23,389 bases of DNA from Planctomycetota bacterium (GTDB lineage: Bacteria > Planctomycetota > Phycisphaerae > FEN-1346), in NCBI GenBank assembly GCA_026387055.1, contig JAPLML010000122.1, forward strand, positions 1 through 23,389, in the 5' to 3' direction. Of this stretch, positions 21,488 to 23,389 are shown piece by piece (positions within the stretch are counted from its first letter, which is position 1; each line of letters starts with the position of its first letter). A program made the translations under genes and the position numbers. The notes beneath the pieces are model-generated. The model was not told the DNA's origin, searched no databases, and was given only the letters and a program-made list of their open reading frames with translations.

Positions 21488-23101
21488 TCAGTTCCACTGG
21501 TGGACCCACCCTCGCGCTTCCACGGTGAGCCGCTTGCCGTTCAACTCCACCTTCGCGGGGTCATCATTGAAGTTCTCGATCACCCAACTTCCGTCGCGGA
21601 AGAGGTAGAGCGCGACCTGGTTGGGCGCGAGCAGCGACGCCTTGAGCGCCCCGAGCAGCGGCGCCCGTAGCGAGTTCAGGTCATTCTCGGACAGTTGCAG
21701 CAGCGACTTGGGCTGGCCCTTCACCGAGAGCACCTGCACGTTGGGTTTCGCCAGGTCCACTTTGCCTGCCAGCCCCTTCGCGAGCCCATCGGTGATCAAC
21801 ACGGGCTTGCCTGCGGCAATGAACGCCGACAACTTCGCGGCCAGGTTGGCGTCTTTGAGGGCGTGGACGGAGAAGAACGCCGCCGGCGCATCAGCCGGAA
21901 ACTCGTGGCAAGGCGCAAGCGGCAGCCCCAGCATCCCCACGAAGTCAAAGACGCGAGCCTCGCCCTCTGGGTGGCTGTTGGGGGGCTTGTAGGCGGCGAT
22001 CCCGATGATGGGGCGGCGTTGCACCTCTTGGGCGACGGCCAGCAGTTCGGGTAGGTTCGACCGCAGCGCCTCGATGTCTTTCGGCCCCGTGTCGCGCTGG
22101 AGGCCTCCGTAGCAGAACAGCATGGATTCGCGTGCCCCGCCCAGGACGGTCTGCCGGGCTTGCTCAACGTAGGTGCGTTCGGTGGTGCCGAGCCAGTCGA
22201 ACCATCCGCCGCCGCACTTCGCCCCCCCGATGCCGCCGAGCCAGCGCATGATGAAATACGCCTCGTACTGGACGGTGCCGCCCCACCGCTTGTCCTGGTA
22301 GTCGCGGGTTTCGGTGCCGACCCATATGAGGTCGAAGTCGGCCGTCTCCCGCACCACCTCGTAGCCGCGCTCATGGAAGTTGTCATACCACTGCGGGTAC
22401 TTGATGATCAGCCGCGCCTTGGGGTTCACACGCTTGGCGGCGCCGAGCACCCGATCGCGCGACACGCGGACCATGAGTTCCGAGCGGTAGTCCTCCCGCG
22501 TGTCGCCCGCCACGGGGTACGTGCGCTGGGCGACGGTGACGGTCTTGGCACGTCGCGCGGCTTCACATTCGGGGCAGGCGCAGTCGGTGAACCAGAAGTC
22601 GTCGATCATGATCTCGTCGAAGATACTGGCGGCAAACTCGAAGATGCGCTGAAGCCTCTCCTGCGCCTCCTGGTCGGTGTAGCACGAGATCAGGCCCCCC
22701 CAACCCGTTGAGGACTTGCCCACCTTGGTCGTCGTCACGCACCCGGACACCGCGAGGCCCGCCGCGGCGAGACGTTCCTTGGCATGCTGGAGCGCGGGGC
22801 GCTCGGCCTGGTAGCCGTCGCGGAACGTCTCGACGTACACCTTCGTCACGGCGGTCCTCTTGCACCAGTCGATTGCGGAATCGATGCCCTCATCCGTGTT
22901 CAGGCGGCTGCGCACGTCCTGGGCGGTAAACAGCGTCGAGAACCGGTGCGTCTGCTGCTTGCTCCTGGCCAGGTTCCAGAGGTCAGTCGGCCCGCCGCTG
23001 CCGCCTGCGCCCCGCGCCGGCGTCGGCGCAGCGCCATGCAGGCAGAACAGCGCAATCGCGAGCATCCCAAGGCAAGACCAGGCTGTCGAGTTCGTTTCCA
23101 T
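21488..23101 (-). CDS. Secreted TIM-barrel glycosidase-like protein, 537 aa
   Basis: Residues 10-32 form a signal peptide (LGMLAIALFCLHGAAPTPAR). Residues ~75-340 resemble a (beta/alpha)8 barrel: AVTKVYVETFRDGYQAERPAL, GWGGLISCYTDQEAQERLQR, IFDEIMIDDFWFTDCACPEC (IDDFWFTDCACPEC at 166-179), ARLIIKYPQWYDNFHERGYE, FDLIWVGTETRDYQ. The IDDFWF...CxCxxC segment is one I associate with putative glycoside hydrolases, the Asp pair being catalytic candidates. Residues ~350-460 form a Rossmann-like domain (SVHALKDANLAAKLSAFIAA, GKPVLITDGLAKGL) as in the trimerisation domain of GH42-like enzymes. A beta tail ends ARGWVHQWN. Family membership is an inference. Start ATG is preceded by an unusual SD-hairpin arrangement. 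First gene of the pair with the metallo-beta-lactamase-fold gene. Confidence 0.65.
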   Translation of the reverse strand: METNSTAWSCLGMLAIALFCLHGAAPTPARGAGGSGGPTDLWNLARSKQQTHRFSTLFTAQDVRSRLNTDEGIDSAIDWCKRTAVTKVYVETFRDGYQAERPALQHAKERLAAAGLAVSGCVTTTKVGKSSTGWGGLISCYTDQEAQERLQRIFEFAASIFDEIMIDDFWFTDCACPECEAARRAKTVTVAQRTYPVAGDTREDYRSELMVRVSRDRVLGAAKRVNPKARLIIKYPQWYDNFHERGYEVVRETADFDLIWVGTETRDYQDKRWGGTVQYEAYFIMRWLGGIGGAKCGGGWFDWLGTTERTYVEQARQTVLGGARESMLFCYGGLQRDTGPKDIEALRSNLPELLAVAQEVQRRPIIGIAAYKPPNSHPEGEARVFDFVGMLGLPLAPCHEFPADAPAAFFSVHALKDANLAAKLSAFIAAGKPVLITDGLAKGLAGKVDLAKPNVQVLSVKGQPKSLLQLSENDLNSLRAPLLGALKASLLAPNQVALYLFRDGSWVIENFNDDPAKVELNGKRLTVEARGWVHQWN

Positions 23102-23132
23102 GGCCGTTTCGCTGGACGCGCCCAGCGCCTCC
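23102..23132 (-). promoter_or_regulatory. Shine-Dalgarno separated from the start codon by a hairpin
   Basis: On the minus strand GGAGG (complement of 23128-23132) is followed directly by a 6-bp perfect hairpin (CGCTGG at 23127-23122 in minus sense, CCAGCG at 23115-23110, 6-base loop), then AAACGGCC and ATG. The linear distance of 26 bases is too long for initiation; folding the hairpin leaves 8. Confidence 0.4.
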
Positions 23133-23146
23133 TTTCCTGCATGCGG

Positions 23147-23175
23147 AGTATAGGCGCCGGGCGGCGGCCTTGCAC
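23147..23175 (-). promoter_or_regulatory. Candidate sigma70-type promoter for the glycosidase-like gene
   Basis: The minus strand has TATACT (complement of 23147-23152) and GTGCAA (complement of 23170-23175) with a 17-bp spacer. The -10 matches 5/6 and the -35 only 3/6. Placed here, transcription would start about 40 bases before the ATG and include the SD-hairpin. Confidence 0.35.
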
Positions 23176-23389
23176 GCCGAAATCCGGCGGCTCATGACAC
23201 AGGCTCAACACCTGTCTGACCCATCTTCGACAGTGCCTTTTCGTAACTCTTGGCAAATCAAGTAGTTGAAGATTCGGCGGCACGCCGTGGCACTACATCC
23301 CTGATCCGGCCATGTCGGCCCGCCGCCATCACTCCTCCAAGAACCTTACCGATGGACCCAACGCCACGCCGACCGCCTGGAGCACCTGG
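23176..23389. other. No supported gene at the right edge
   Basis: A moderately AT-richer stretch near 23225-23275 and then GC-rich DNA. A plus-strand phrase YRWTQRHADRLEHL at the very end (about 23348-23389) could begin a coding region past the edge, but it is too short to call. Confidence 0.4.

Overview
The window is GC-rich, tightly packed DNA that reads as part of an uncultured planctomycete-like genome. This is an inference from gene content: secreted carbohydrate-active enzymes (GH127, a six-hairpin glycosidase), a Tat-exported Gfo/Idh/MocA oxidoreductase, a DUF6512 membrane protein, and integrase and phage proteins of types I associate with Planctomycetota. No rRNA or marker gene fixes the taxonomy.

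Region 1 (1-4907) is one end of an integrated element. All its genes lie on the minus strand: an integrase C-terminal tail at the edge, a 187-aa repeat protein, an HEAGH metallopeptidase-like protein, a 313-aa unknown, a 56-aa protein, an AlpA-type regulator, a phage O-like replication initiator and a DnaC-like helicase loader that runs off the left edge. The initiator gene carries five copies of a TTGAACCGC-containing iteron in its linker, next to an AT-rich stretch. This is the layout of the lambda origin inside gene O. The element ends in the 3' half of a tRNA-Gly(TCC), the expected attachment-site scar. The integrase tail reads antisense through that tRNA half, so the attachment site probably lies inside the 3' end of the integrase gene.

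Region 2 (4950-7000) is decayed mobile DNA around one intact gene (DUF6512). It holds a hybrid of two transposase remnants, a frameshifted NrdR-like zinc-ribbon gene, a perfect 11-bp hairpin and an orphan phage-type protein fragment.

Region 3 (7000-17010) is a saprophytic cargo region: a six-hairpin glycosidase, a large secreted metzincin-like protease, a GH127 beta-L-arabinofuranosidase and a Gfo/Idh/MocA oxidoreductase. Fragments of a Calx-beta surface protein, a tyrosine integrase and an IS3 transposase (fused in frame to a signal peptide) lie between them. A ~100-bp repeat occurs in inverted orientation at 5597-5698 and 17074-17173 and brackets regions 2 and 3.

Region 4 (17195-20180) starts with a thioredoxin pseudogene, then a three-gene operon (TPM-domain membrane protein, nucleotidyltransferase-like protein, LemA) that ends in a hairpin plus T-run. 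Region 5 (20400-23389) has a truncated ArsR-type regulator, a secreted metallo-beta-lactamase-fold protein and a secreted TIM-barrel glycosidase-like protein. The last two are divergent from the operon and probably co-transcribed with each other.
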